Origin: JBOHCT01 sp050699055
GTDB lineage: Bacteria > Actinomycetota > Actinomycetes > Streptosporangiales > JBOHCT01
Direction of reading: 5' to 3'
Assembly: GCA_050699055.1 (NCBI GenBank)
Contig: JBOHCT010000061.1
Coordinates: forward strand, 1 to 20,092
DNA: 20,092 bases
Made by a program: the position numbers and the translations under genes. The notes under the pieces were generated by a model. That model saw nothing but the letters and a program-made list of their open reading frames with translations, was not told the DNA's origin and made no database searches. Shown in pieces: positions 5,229 through 12,422 of this stretch; the stretch's first letter is position 1; each line of letters starts with the position of its first letter.

Positions 5229-6371
5229 TCAGTCGTCGCCGAGGAGAGCGCGGGAGATGATCAGCTTCTGCACTTCGGTGGTCCCCCCACCGATCGAGGC
5301 CAGCTTCGCGTCGCGCAGCGCGCGCTCCGCCGGGAAATCGCGCAGGTAGCCGTACCCGCCGTGGATCTGGATCGCCTCGAGCGCGTTGTCGACGGCGAGC
5401 TTCCCCACGAGCGCCTTGGCGATAGACGCCTCGACGGCGTGCGGCTCACCGGCCTGCTTGAGCCACGCCGCGCGGTACACGGCGGTACGGCACGTCTCGA
5501 TGTTGATCTTCATGTCGGCGATCTTGTGCTGGATCGCTTGGAACCGCGCGATCGGCCGGCCGAACTGCGCTCGCTCCCTGGCGTAGCGGATCGTGTCGTC
5601 GAGCGTCGCCCGCATGCCGCCCACGATGCCGGAGAGCATGACGGAGCGCTCCCAGTCGAAGCACTCGAACGCCACCCGCCACAGCGCCTCGTCGACCGGA
5701 CCGAGCCGGCACTCATCACCGATACGGACGCTGTCGAGCACGATCTCCGCGGTCGGCGAGGAACGACAGCCCATCTTGTCCAGCTCACGGCCCACCGTGA
5801 AGCCGGGTGTGCGGGTGTCCACCGCGAACGCGGTCGCCCCGCGCTCCGACGTGCGCGCGAGGACGTTGCACACGCTCGCGATCGGCCCATTGGTGATGAA
5901 CATCTTGGTGCCAGAGAGCACCCAGTCGTCGCCGCCGCGCTCGGCGGTCGTACGCAGCGCGCCCGCGTCGCTGCCCGCCTCGGGCTCCGTCGACGCCCAC
6001 GCGCCGATGTACGTGCCGTCGCACAGCCCCGGCAGCCAGCGCCGCTTCAGCTCCGCCGAGCCGTGCAGGTAGATCGGCATCGTGCCGATCGCCCAGTGAG
6101 CGCCGAGGGAAAGGCCAAGCCCGCCGTCTCGCCCGCCCTCACCCAGGGCCTCATTCGCGAGGCAGAGGTCGAGGATCGAGGCGCCAGAGCCGCCGTACTC
6201 CGCAGGAATCGGCAGCCCCATGATTCCGGCATCGGCGAGCTTGCGCCACACCTCGGGGTCGAAACGCCCATCGCGGTCACGCGCCGCCGCGTCAGGGGCC
6301 ACGACGTCACGGGCGAGTTGCAGGACGGTCTGGTGGAACTCTCGCTGCTCCCGCGTGACCGAGAAATCCAC
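5229..6371 (-). CDS. Acyl-CoA dehydrogenase, isovaleryl/long-chain type active site
   Basis: A 380-residue FAD enzyme that introduces the alpha-beta double bond into an acyl-CoA and passes electrons to electron-transfer flavoprotein. The N-terminal helical domain spans 1-120, the beta domain 121-225 (TEPEAGSD near 128, KMFITNG 156-162), and the C-terminal helical domain 230-380 (ERAQFGRPI, QIHGGYGY, RDAKLASIGGGTTEVQ). The usual catalytic Glu of short and medium-chain enzymes (YEGT) is Gly here (G362), while E241 in FDWERS lies where isovaleryl-CoA and long-chain enzymes keep theirs. The substrate is therefore likely branched or long, but cannot be named. GTG 6371 is chosen because it begins the family N-terminus and lies five bases after the stop of a small upstream gene. 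The ORF reads further upstream without protein character. Confidence 0.93.
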   Translation of the reverse strand: MDFSVTREQREFHQTVLQLARDVVAPDAAARDRDGRFDPEVWRKLADAGIMGLPIPAEYGGSGASILDLCLANEALGEGGRDGGLGLSLGAHWAIGTMPIYLHGSAELKRRWLPGLCDGTYIGAWASTEPEAGSDAGALRTTAERGGDDWVLSGTKMFITNGPIASVCNVLARTSERGATAFAVDTRTPGFTVGRELDKMGCRSSPTAEIVLDSVRIGDECRLGPVDEALWRVAFECFDWERSVMLSGIVGGMRATLDDTIRYARERAQFGRPIARFQAIQHKIADMKINIETCRTAVYRAAWLKQAGEPHAVEASIAKALVGKLAVDNALEAIQIHGGYGYLRDFPAERALRDAKLASIGGGTTEVQKLIISRALLGDD

Positions 6372-6376
6372 GCCGG

Positions 6377-6472
6377 TCAGCCCCGACACAGCCGGTAGAC
6401 GACGTAGCTCGCGCCCGCGGCCACAGCGCCGAACAGCACCACGAGCACGAGCGTGAACGCGATCTCGAGCAT
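6377..6472 (-). CDS. 31-residue single-pass membrane peptide
   Basis: A short ORF encoding a peptide that starts MLEIAFTLVLVVLFG and continues as one hydrophobic helix to a short basic C-terminus (YRLCRG). Its stop (TGA 6377-6379) is five bases before the GTG of the acyl-CoA dehydrogenase, suggesting translational coupling. Codons are GC3-rich as in neighbouring genes. There is no clear Shine-Dalgarno sequence. Function is unknown; it may be a small membrane partner, or merely a coupling ORF. The hydrophobicity and the tight spacing are the main support. Confidence 0.45.
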   Translation of the reverse strand: MLEIAFTLVLVVLFGAVAAGASYVVYRLCRG

Positions 6473-6576
6473 GCCGCGAGTCTACGGCCGAGCCCCCGGC
6501 GACCCAAGGAGCGCGGGCCTTGCCGTGCTTCGCGGACGGACACCCGCGCGCCCCCGCCCACGCCACCCTTCCCTTA

Positions 6577-6639
6577 CGCCGATCTTGAACTTGTTGCTGC
6601 CTCAGCGCCCCGGGAGAGGTCAAAACTTCAAGATCGGCG
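6577..6639. repeat. 13-bp perfect palindrome with 37-base spacer after the VirD4-like operon
   Basis: CGCCGATCTTGAA (6577-6589) recurs as its exact reverse complement at 6627-6639. It begins 27 bases beyond the stop of the 697-residue gene. Read on the minus strand, the spacer contains GTTTTGACCTC and a CCCGGGG core. The type resembles palindromic intergenic repeats I recall from high-GC actinomycetes. Terminator and dispersed repeat are both possible. Confidence 0.75.
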
Positions 6640-6666
6640 CGAGGGGAGAGAGGGGGCACCCGGGGG

Positions 6667-8760
6667 TCAGCGGCGCCAGTCGAGGCGCTCGGACGGTGGC
6701 CCAAGGTTGGGCGGCACCTTCGCGGGATCCCAGGGGTGAATCGCGGCAGGCGCGGGATCGACCGGACGCGGCACCTCGTCGGCCCGCACCTCGTCCAGCC
6801 CCCGTATGGTCACTCGTGGCAGCGAGAGGATGGCCGGATTGGCGTCGGCCAGGACGACCCGCCGGTGCTCGGCGGCGTTGCGGCTGAGGATGAAGGCGGA
6901 CCCCGGCAGCCGCTGCAGCTCGTGCTGCTCGACGAGGAACTCCCTCGAACGCTGCATCGTCCGCGCCAGCGACTCGTTCGTCGCGGTGGCCCGCGAGGTG
7001 GTACGACCCCACGACGAGCTGGTGGAGACGCCTTCCGTGAGGGTCTCGCCCTCGCTCGACGCCCGCGACCAGTTGCGGTCATGGCTTCTCGTCCACGACG
7101 AGTCCCCGAGCGCCGCCCACGGCGTCTTGTCGGTGCGCCCGCGGTCGCGGCTGCCGCCCCGACTCCTCGTCGTGGACGTCGACGCCGCCACGGAGTCGTT
7201 CGTGCCGTGGGTACGGGTGTAGGAGTCCCCGGTCGTATCGGTCACCGAAGACCCCACCGTCTCGGTGAGCTGGCTGAGCACGAACCGGTGCTCGGTACCG
7301 ACGTGCTCGCTCGCCGCCTTGGCGTCCTCCGCGTTTCCGAGCCGCATGAACGCGACAGCCGCGTTGCCGCGACCCAGGCGCTCCTTCAACTGCCGCGGGA
7401 TCGACCGGTACATCGTGACCAGGCCCGTTCCCGTCGCCTCGCACGCGTCGCACAGCCTGTCGAGCACGTCACCGCGCAATCTCTCGGCCCCGCAGACGAC
7501 AAGGGTGTGCTGCCACGGGTCCCGGGGGGCGGCACCGCGCAGCTCGTGGGTGAGGGCCGTCGTGACGTACGTACCGAGCACCCTGTTGCCGAGCACGTCG
7601 CCGCGGCGCCCCATCGAGACAACCCGAAGCTGCGCCGCGGGGGCCGGCACGGCGGCCGCGCCCAGCGCGTCGAGCCTGCGCAGCTCCGCCTCGAGCGTCC
7701 ACGCCCGTTCCAGCGCCACCCGCTCGACCGCGGTCCTGCCGAACGTGCGGCGCAGCATGTCGACCTGGCGCGATGTGAGCAGGCCTCGTCGCACGTCGTC
7801 GCGAGGGTCACCGACCTGGGCGATCGTCCGCAGGGCCGCGGTGACCTGGGCGACACTCGCATGGCCGTCAAAGGTCTCCAGGACGCGGCTCAGGATCGCG
7901 TTGTCCAGCGCGAGGTCACGGGTCGAGGTCTGCTCCTCCATCACCCGCACGACAAGCGAGAGCACGTCACAGAACGCCTCGGCGGACAGGCCCGCGCCCA
8001 GGTCCAGTCGAGGCAGGTCGTCGGGCAGCGACCAGACGACGGCCTCCCGACCGCTGTCCCGCGCGAGCTCCACGAGCTCGCCCGCGACCGCCCCCTCGGA
8101 CAGGTCGACGACGGTGAGCTCTGCGCCCGCGTCCATCCGAGTAGCGCCGAGGGTCGCGACGAGCGCGGACCATCCGGCGGCAGTCCCGCCCACCACGTCG
8201 ACGCGGTCGACCTCGCGGGGCAGGCTGACGGCGTACCACTGCAGCTGGGTCTCGTAGGCGATCCTGCGTTCCCGCCAGGCCTGGACGTGGCGCGCGTGCT
8301 CCTCCTGGGCGGCGAACAGCTGCCGGTCGCGGTCGGCGCGCAGCCGCTCCAGGCGGGTGCGTTCGTCGCCCACACGGATGTCGAGCGCGCGCTCGCCCTG
8401 CCAAATGCCGTAGACCGCGAACCCGGTGAGCAGCAGGCACAGGCCCGCCGCGATCGCCGTGACCACCGGGTCGACGAAGCCGAGCGCACCGAGGACCGCA
8501 ACGAGAACGACGAGGCCGCCCGTCGTCCCAGCGATCAGCTTGAGCGGCAGATGGAGCTGGTTCTCCTCCCTCCGCTGAGCCTGCAGCCACGCGGGGTTCA
8601 GCCGCTCGTAGTCGGGAGGCGTAGGGCGCCGCGGCTGTGGACCCGGGTCCGGATGGACAAGGGCGTACTCCCAGCCGAGGTAGACCCGGTCGGGCCGCGG
8701 GTCGCCCGCCGCTCGGCGGGCGCCCTCACGACCGGGCGTCGGCGTCGCGTCTCTGGGCAT
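6667..8760 (-). CDS. VirD4/TraG-like membrane protein with a degenerate P-loop
   Basis: A 697-residue protein. Residues 1-65 are cytoplasmic and proline-rich; two membrane helices follow (about 71-93 and 97-119), then a charged coiled coil (120-170). The rest resembles a VirD4/TraG-type ATPase core. The P-loop position reads GGTAAGWS (191-198), the GxxxxGKS pattern with Trp replacing the essential Lys. The Walker B position reads HTLVVCGAERL (418-428) without the Asp-Glu pair. ATP hydrolysis is therefore unlikely. Residues about 500-600 are a Ser/Thr/Arg-rich low-complexity stretch, followed by a conserved-looking helix (REFLVEQHELQRLPGSAFIL). ATG 8760 has AAGGG eight bases upstream and overlaps the upstream ATPase gene by 35 bases, indicating coupled expression. 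I infer a partner or regulatory subunit of that ATPase. The exact family name is not known to me. Confidence 0.72.
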   Translation of the reverse strand: MPRDATPTPGREGARRAAGDPRPDRVYLGWEYALVHPDPGPQPRRPTPPDYERLNPAWLQAQRREENQLHLPLKLIAGTTGGLVVLVAVLGALGFVDPVVTAIAAGLCLLLTGFAVYGIWQGERALDIRVGDERTRLERLRADRDRQLFAAQEEHARHVQAWRERRIAYETQLQWYAVSLPREVDRVDVVGGTAAGWSALVATLGATRMDAGAELTVVDLSEGAVAGELVELARDSGREAVVWSLPDDLPRLDLGAGLSAEAFCDVLSLVVRVMEEQTSTRDLALDNAILSRVLETFDGHASVAQVTAALRTIAQVGDPRDDVRRGLLTSRQVDMLRRTFGRTAVERVALERAWTLEAELRRLDALGAAAVPAPAAQLRVVSMGRRGDVLGNRVLGTYVTTALTHELRGAAPRDPWQHTLVVCGAERLRGDVLDRLCDACEATGTGLVTMYRSIPRQLKERLGRGNAAVAFMRLGNAEDAKAASEHVGTEHRFVLSQLTETVGSSVTDTTGDSYTRTHGTNDSVAASTSTTRSRGGSRDRGRTDKTPWAALGDSSWTRSHDRNWSRASSEGETLTEGVSTSSSWGRTTSRATATNESLARTMQRSREFLVEQHELQRLPGSAFILSRNAAEHRRVVLADANPAILSLPRVTIRGLDEVRADEVPRPVDPAPAAIHPWDPAKVPPNLGPPSERLDWRR

Positions 8761-10552
8761 CGGCGCCACCCTTCTGGGCAGGGACGACGGCCGGGATAGT
8801 ACGTGCGCGCCGGACGACACGGAAGCGCGGGGTCTTCACCACGAGCAGGAAACGACAGTCGTCCAGCCGCCGCAGCTCTCTCGTCAGCGACAGCCCGCCG
8901 TCCGGCTCCTCGTGCTCGTCCTCCTTCCGCTCCCGCACAGCCGGCCCGTCGCCGACGAGGCGCGCGATGGCGGCCGCGGACCGCGGGTCGCTCACCCGGT
9001 GCACGATGTAGCTGCCGACCTGGTCGACGAGGCGGGAGAGCAGGCCGTCGGCCGAGCCCGCCGCCAGGTGGCGGGACGTTACGATCACCGGGAGACCGGC
9101 CTCGCCGCCCCTCGCCAGCAACGGGTCGACGGTCTCGGCGCCGATCGGGGCGAGCTCGTCGACCCACACCAGGCCGTCGGCGTCTACGTCCATGCGGATC
9201 ATCTTGGCGGCGAGCGCGGCCAGGTCCTGCGCGACCAGGCGCGCTATCCGGCCGGCGCCGCGGCCGCGCGCTGAGACGTCGATCGAGAACACGGCGACTC
9301 CCCGCTCGCGGACGACCGCCTCCAGATCGATCTCCTGGGCCCCGGGTGGAGCGGGCCGCAGCCAGCGTGCGGCCGTCGACATCTGCAGCTCTCGCAGCTG
9401 GCCGCCTAGGGCCTCGACGACCTGGGAGTCGGCGGAGGCCAGGCTCGTCGAGACCCGTACGCGTTCGAGCAGAGCGTCGCGGTCAGCGTGGTAGGCGGGG
9501 ATCGTTTCGGCTCTTGCCTGCAGCACCCGCGGGTCGACGAGTCGGACGAGATCGTCGAGGACGGGGGTCTCGCCGTCGCCAGGCGCCGCGTCGAGCACGG
9601 TGAACGTGTCGTAAAGGTACCGTGCGCAGGTCCGGCGGTGCTGGTCAGCGACTCCGTGCCAGTCGAGCAGGCCCGTGACGAGGTCCGTACGCGCCGCTGG
9701 GTCGCCTCTGCTCCAGGGCTCGTAGTAGCCCGGGCCACCCGTGGTGAAGACCGACAACGGTGTTCCTGTCGACCCGCACGCGGCCCGCAGCCGGTCGACG
9801 AGTGCGCGGTCGCCGGCGAGGTCGAGGACGACGAGGGGCTTGCGCAGCCGTACGGCGGCGTACGCGACCTGGAAGCACGTCGCGGTCTTGCCGGTGTCGG
9901 CGCCGCCGACGCACAGCACGTGGCCGCCGATCTCGCGCCAGCTCAGCTCGACGCCGCGGCCGGTCGCCTCGTCGACACCGAGGCGCACGCCCGCACGGGT
10001 GATCAGCCGGCCGGACCGCAAGCCATGCCCAGTGAGAAACCGGCGAACCAGCAGGAGCGGGCCGGGCCGCGTCGGCGGCCGCCGCCACTCGTCAGTGTGC
10101 AACCAGGCGAGCCACGCGGCGATCATCGCCTCCGCCGAGCCGATGACAAGGGCGAGCGGGAGCTGCTGCGGGATCCACGCCTGCCAGCCTCCGAGCACCT
10201 GGCCCAGGTCGTGGGGCTGTGTCGGATGGAAGAGGGCCTGAGACGCGTACGACAGGATCTGCCGGGCGGCCGCGAAATGCTGGGCTACCGCGAAGACGGG
10301 ATCGAGCGCGAGCACCCACACGACGCCCGCGAGAAGCGGCACCAGCAGCCAGGTGCGGCCGAGCCGGCCCGCCCGGATCACGCCGAACAAGAGCAACCCG
10401 AGGACGGCGGCCACCTGAAGAGCGACGACGTGGACGATCAGCAGGGCGACGTAGCAGCCCGCGACGATCTCCTGGCGGCCCTGCAGATCCCTGGGGATGA
10501 GGTAGCGGCCGCGACGGCCGCGCTCCCGCGGCTGCGTACTGTCGATCGCCAT
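8726..10552 (-). CDS. VirD4/TraG-like membrane-anchored ATPase
   Basis: A 608-residue protein with three probable membrane helices near the N-terminus (about 29-57, 66-88, 128-150), then a cytoplasmic nucleotide-binding domain. Walker A is intact: GGADTGKT at 216-223 with K222 and T223. Walker B is intact: LVWVDELAP with D465/E466. VVLDLAGDRALVDRL (241-255) and the end region around 488-535 match the general layout of type IV coupling proteins and conjugation ATPases that pump DNA or protein across a membrane. No relaxase, other type IV genes or mobile-element genes are nearby, so it is not evidently conjugative. The start ATG 10552 has GGGAG six bases upstream. It is the first gene of a two-gene operon with the degenerate paralogue at 6667-8760. 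Substrate and process are unknown. Confidence 0.78.
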   Translation of the reverse strand: MAIDSTQPRERGRRGRYLIPRDLQGRQEIVAGCYVALLIVHVVALQVAAVLGLLLFGVIRAGRLGRTWLLVPLLAGVVWVLALDPVFAVAQHFAAARQILSYASQALFHPTQPHDLGQVLGGWQAWIPQQLPLALVIGSAEAMIAAWLAWLHTDEWRRPPTRPGPLLLVRRFLTGHGLRSGRLITRAGVRLGVDEATGRGVELSWREIGGHVLCVGGADTGKTATCFQVAYAAVRLRKPLVVLDLAGDRALVDRLRAACGSTGTPLSVFTTGGPGYYEPWSRGDPAARTDLVTGLLDWHGVADQHRRTCARYLYDTFTVLDAAPGDGETPVLDDLVRLVDPRVLQARAETIPAYHADRDALLERVRVSTSLASADSQVVEALGGQLRELQMSTAARWLRPAPPGAQEIDLEAVVRERGVAVFSIDVSARGRGAGRIARLVAQDLAALAAKMIRMDVDADGLVWVDELAPIGAETVDPLLARGGEAGLPVIVTSRHLAAGSADGLLSRLVDQVGSYIVHRVSDPRSAAAIARLVGDGPAVRERKEDEHEEPDGGLSLTRELRRLDDCRFLLVVKTPRFRVVRRARTIPAVVPAQKGGADAQRRDADARS

Positions 10553-10656
10553 CGCGGCTCCCTAGGTGGTCCCGAACCCTAGCGAGCGTAGTTCGATGAC
10601 GGCGCATAGGCCATCCCATACCCAGCGAAGTACGTGCGGCGACAGACAGTTGACAG

Positions 10657-10692
10657 ACGGAGGCCCAGACCGCGTGCGGTCTGGGCCTCCGT
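10657..10692 (-). terminator. Strong hairpin terminator of the sulfurtransferase operon
   Basis: A perfect 16-bp stem (10657-10672 with 10677-10692) has a four-base CGTG loop. It lies 20 bases past the stop of the DUF1416 gene on the minus strand. No U run follows, as is common for actinomycete terminators. It also insulates the downstream ATPase operon. Confidence 0.9.
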
Positions 10693-10712
10693 GCGATCGT
10701 CAGCACGCCGGG

Positions 10713-11018
10713 TCAGGGTGTGAGCTCGACCTCGGCCACCGCGCCGCGCTGGGCGACGACGCGCTGCTCCGCGCTCGCCCCGCCGGACGCGAGGACGCGG
10801 AGCGTCCACGTGCCGGAAGCGGCGAAGAAGCGGAAGCTGCCGTCGGCCGCTGCCGGTACCTCGCCCACGAAGTCGCCACCCTCATCGAGCAGCCGAACGT
10901 AGGCGGGCGTGAGCGGCCCGCCGTCGCGGAGCACCCGCCCCTGGACAACCGCCTGGTCGCCGACGTCGCCGAGATCGGCGAGGGCGGTGTCGCCGGGGTC
11001 CGACGCGCCGCATCCCAT
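10713..11018 (-). CDS. sseC: SseC-like DUF1416 protein
   Basis: A 101-residue cytoplasmic protein of the DUF1416 family, called SseC in mycobacteria. It begins MGCGAS, with the family's early Cys at position 3, and continues with an immunoglobulin-like or CarboxypepD-reg-like beta domain (VVQGRVLRDGGPLTPAYVRL, then GSFRFFAASGTWTLRVLA). Its biochemical role is not settled; it always sits beside thiosulfate sulfurtransferase genes and is presumed to act in sulfur metabolism. ATG 11018 overlaps the sulfurtransferase stop by one base (TGATG at 11020-11016), so the two are translationally coupled. The longer upstream reading in this frame is antisense noise. A very strong hairpin follows. Confidence 0.9.
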   Translation of the reverse strand: MGCGASDPGDTALADLGDVGDQAVVQGRVLRDGGPLTPAYVRLLDEGGDFVGEVPAAADGSFRFFAASGTWTLRVLASGGASAEQRVVAQRGAVAEVELTP

Positions 11019-11857
11019 CAGGAGCCGTCCCCGACCTCGATCGGCACGCCGACGAGCGAGCCGTACTCGGTCCAGGAGCCGTCGTAGTTCTTGACGTTCT
11101 GCTGACCGATCAGCTCGTGCAGCGCGAACCAGGTGTGGGCCGACCGCTCGCCGATCCGACAGTAGGCGATGGTGTCCTTGCCGAAGTCGACCCCGGCGTT
11201 CTGGTACAGCTCGCGCAGCTCGTCGTCGGACTTGAACGTGCCGTCCTCCCGAGCCGCCTTGGACCATGGCACGTTCGCCGCGCTGGGGACATGGCCCCCA
11301 CGCTGCGCGGACTCCTGCGGAAGGTGGGCGGGAGCGAGCAGCTGGCCGGAGAATTCGTCCGGCGATCGGACGTCGACGAGATTCTTCTTGCCGATGGCGT
11401 CGACGACCTCGTCGCGGAAGGCGCGGAGCGCGAGGTCCGGGTCCTGTGCCCGGTAGCTGGTCTTCGGGCGCTGTGGCACGTCTGTCGAAAGCTCGCGGGA
11501 GTCCAGCTCCCACTTCTTGCGGCCGCCGTCGAGCAGCTTGACATCTCCGTGGCCGTACAGCTGGAAGTACCAGTACGCGTACGCCGCGAACCAGTTGTTG
11601 TTGCCGCCGTACAGCACGACCGCCTGGTCGTTCGCGATGCCCTTGTCGGACAGCAGCCTCTCGAAACCGGCCCTGTCGACGAAGTCGCGGCGGACTGGAT
11701 CCTGGAGGTCCTGCTTCCAGTCGAGCTTCACGGCGCCACGGATGTGGCCTTTGCCGTACGCGGATGTGTCCTCGTCCACCTCGACGAGAACGACGTCGGG
11801 GTCGTCGAGATGGGCCTCGGCCCAGTCGGCGTCCACGAGGACGTCGGAGCGACTCAT
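11018..11857 (-). CDS. cysA: Thiosulfate sulfurtransferase (rhodanese), SseA/CysA type
   Basis: A 279-residue protein with two rhodanese domains. The N-terminal inactive domain spans about 5-125 and the catalytic domain about 155-270. The active-site loop is CRIGERS at 233-239, with the persulfide-forming Cys at 233; this loop is typical of actinobacterial thiosulfate sulfurtransferases (mycobacterial CysA2/CysA3, Streptomyces homologues). The enzyme moves sulfane sulfur from thiosulfate to an acceptor such as cyanide or a thiol. The name CysA here is not the sulfate-transporter ATPase. ATG 11857 has AGAGAGG about seven bases upstream and overlaps the DUF4395 stop by four bases (ATGA). Expression would follow the cysteine-responsive leader upstream. 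Confidence 0.95.
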   Translation of the reverse strand: MSRSDVLVDADWAEAHLDDPDVVLVEVDEDTSAYGKGHIRGAVKLDWKQDLQDPVRRDFVDRAGFERLLSDKGIANDQAVVLYGGNNNWFAAYAYWYFQLYGHGDVKLLDGGRKKWELDSRELSTDVPQRPKTSYRAQDPDLALRAFRDEVVDAIGKKNLVDVRSPDEFSGQLLAPAHLPQESAQRGGHVPSAANVPWSKAAREDGTFKSDDELRELYQNAGVDFGKDTIAYCRIGERSAHTWFALHELIGQQNVKNYDGSWTEYGSLVGVPIEVGDGS

Positions 11858-12288
11858 TGGGGTACCTCTCTGTTGGAGTGGGGGGGCAGCAGTCTGCGGA
11901 TCATGATGTACATCTCGCAGCCCAGGCAGAAACCGAAGGCCGCGTTGAGGAACGCCGCGAAGAGAGCGCACGCCGTCGCCACGACCCCGAGGAGCGTCAC
12001 GCCCGATGCGTAGCCGATGACCCCGATCACCGCGAACACGAAGCCGACGCCCTGGGCGAAGCGCGGAGGCTCGGCCGGCTCGAACTCGGAAGGCGGTCGA
12101 AGACGGGGCCGTACGAGGTAGCGGTAAACCAGTCCGTACGGTGCGACACGCAGTCCCGCGAACGCACCCACGCCGAAGACGGCCGCCTGCGCGGCCAGCA
12201 GCGGCATGCTGCCGGTCACGAGCACGACAGCGAGGACGATCGTGGTGATGGCCGCCGCGAAACGTGGGCCCCGTGGGTCGAGCTGCAT
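11854..12288 (-). CDS. DUF4395 membrane protein with CxxC motif
   Basis: A 144-residue protein with about four membrane segments (roughly 11-30, 33-50, 80-97, 98-120) and a conserved CLGCEMY motif (C121 and C124) just after the last one, near the membrane face. DUF4395 proteins travel with rhodanese and thioredoxin genes in actinobacteria, so a redox or sulfur-transport role is likely but undetermined. The start is decided by the ribosome binding site: AGGAG (12300-12296) is seven bases from ATG 12288 but only one base from the upstream GTG 12294. That ribosome binding site is paired in the hairpin described at 12297-12337. First structural gene of the operon with cysA and sseC. Confidence 0.88.
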   Translation of the reverse strand: MQLDPRGPRFAAAITTIVLAVVLVTGSMPLLAAQAAVFGVGAFAGLRVAPYGLVYRYLVRPRLRPPSEFEPAEPPRFAQGVGFVFAVIGVIGYASGVTLLGVVATACALFAAFLNAAFGFCLGCEMYIMIRRLLPPHSNREVPQ

Positions 12289-12296
12289 GGGCACGC

Positions 12297-12337
12297 TCCT
12301 GACGAGAGCGGACGGGTCGTACGCCTCTCTGTCAGGA
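12297..12337 (-). promoter_or_regulatory. Attenuator hairpin covering the DUF4395 ribosome binding site
   Basis: In the minus-strand transcript, UCCUGAC (12337-12331, the last codons and stop of the leader peptide) pairs with GUCAGGA (12303-12297), which includes most of the AGGAG Shine-Dalgarno sequence. After a single bulged A, GAGAG pairs with CUCUC (12329-12325 with 12308-12304). The loop is 16 bases. A ribosome stalled at the leader's last Cys codons would cover the 5' arm and free the ribosome binding site. Confidence 0.65.
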
Positions 12338-12415
12338 AAGGCGACAGAGGCAGGTCGCGACGCGGCAGTAGTCGACCGCGCGTCGCTTGGTCAGCAGCTC
12401 CGTCTCGTACGGCAC
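12332..12415 (-). CDS. Leaderless Cys-containing leader peptide of the sulfurtransferase operon
   Basis: A 27-residue peptide from GTG 12415 whose C-terminal half, KRRAVDYCRVATCLCRLS, contains Cys at 17, 22 and 24. The form (basic run, then a Cys cluster just before the stop) is that of actinobacterial leader peptides found upstream of sulfur-metabolism operons. In mycobacteria, leaderless poly-cysteine short ORFs upstream of the same cysA-sseC type operon act as cysteine-responsive attenuators. Here there is no Shine-Dalgarno sequence, but the -10 hexamer TAGCAT ends seven bases before the GTG, so the transcript should begin at or next to the start codon. The stop lies in the 5' arm of the hairpin that masks the DUF4395 ribosome binding site. 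Confidence 0.82.
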   Translation of the reverse strand: MPYETELLTKRRAVDYCRVATCLCRLS

Positions 12416-12422
12416 GCCACTG

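Noticed and set aside
5211..6398. 395-codon plus-strand ORF opposite the acyl-CoA dehydrogenase
   Set aside because: Arg/Asp/Gly-rich shadow reading with no family features; the minus strand encodes a complete, recognisable enzyme.
6736..8799. 687-codon plus-strand ORF opposite the 697-residue VirD4-like gene
   Set aside because: Long antisense ORFs are common in high-GC DNA; composition is non-protein-like and the minus strand has membrane helices, a ribosome binding site and operon overlap.
6667..10552. The VirD4-like pair as part of an integrated conjugative element
   Set aside because: No relaxase, integrase, att-like repeats, tRNA or other type IV genes in the window, and base composition does not differ from neighbours.
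9488..10582. 364-codon plus-strand ORF opposite the ATPase gene
   Set aside because: Antisense shadow of a gene with intact Walker A and B motifs.
11019..11513. Upstream extension of the sseC frame to 266 codons
   Set aside because: It overlaps cysA out of frame; the SseC family starts at MGCGAS.
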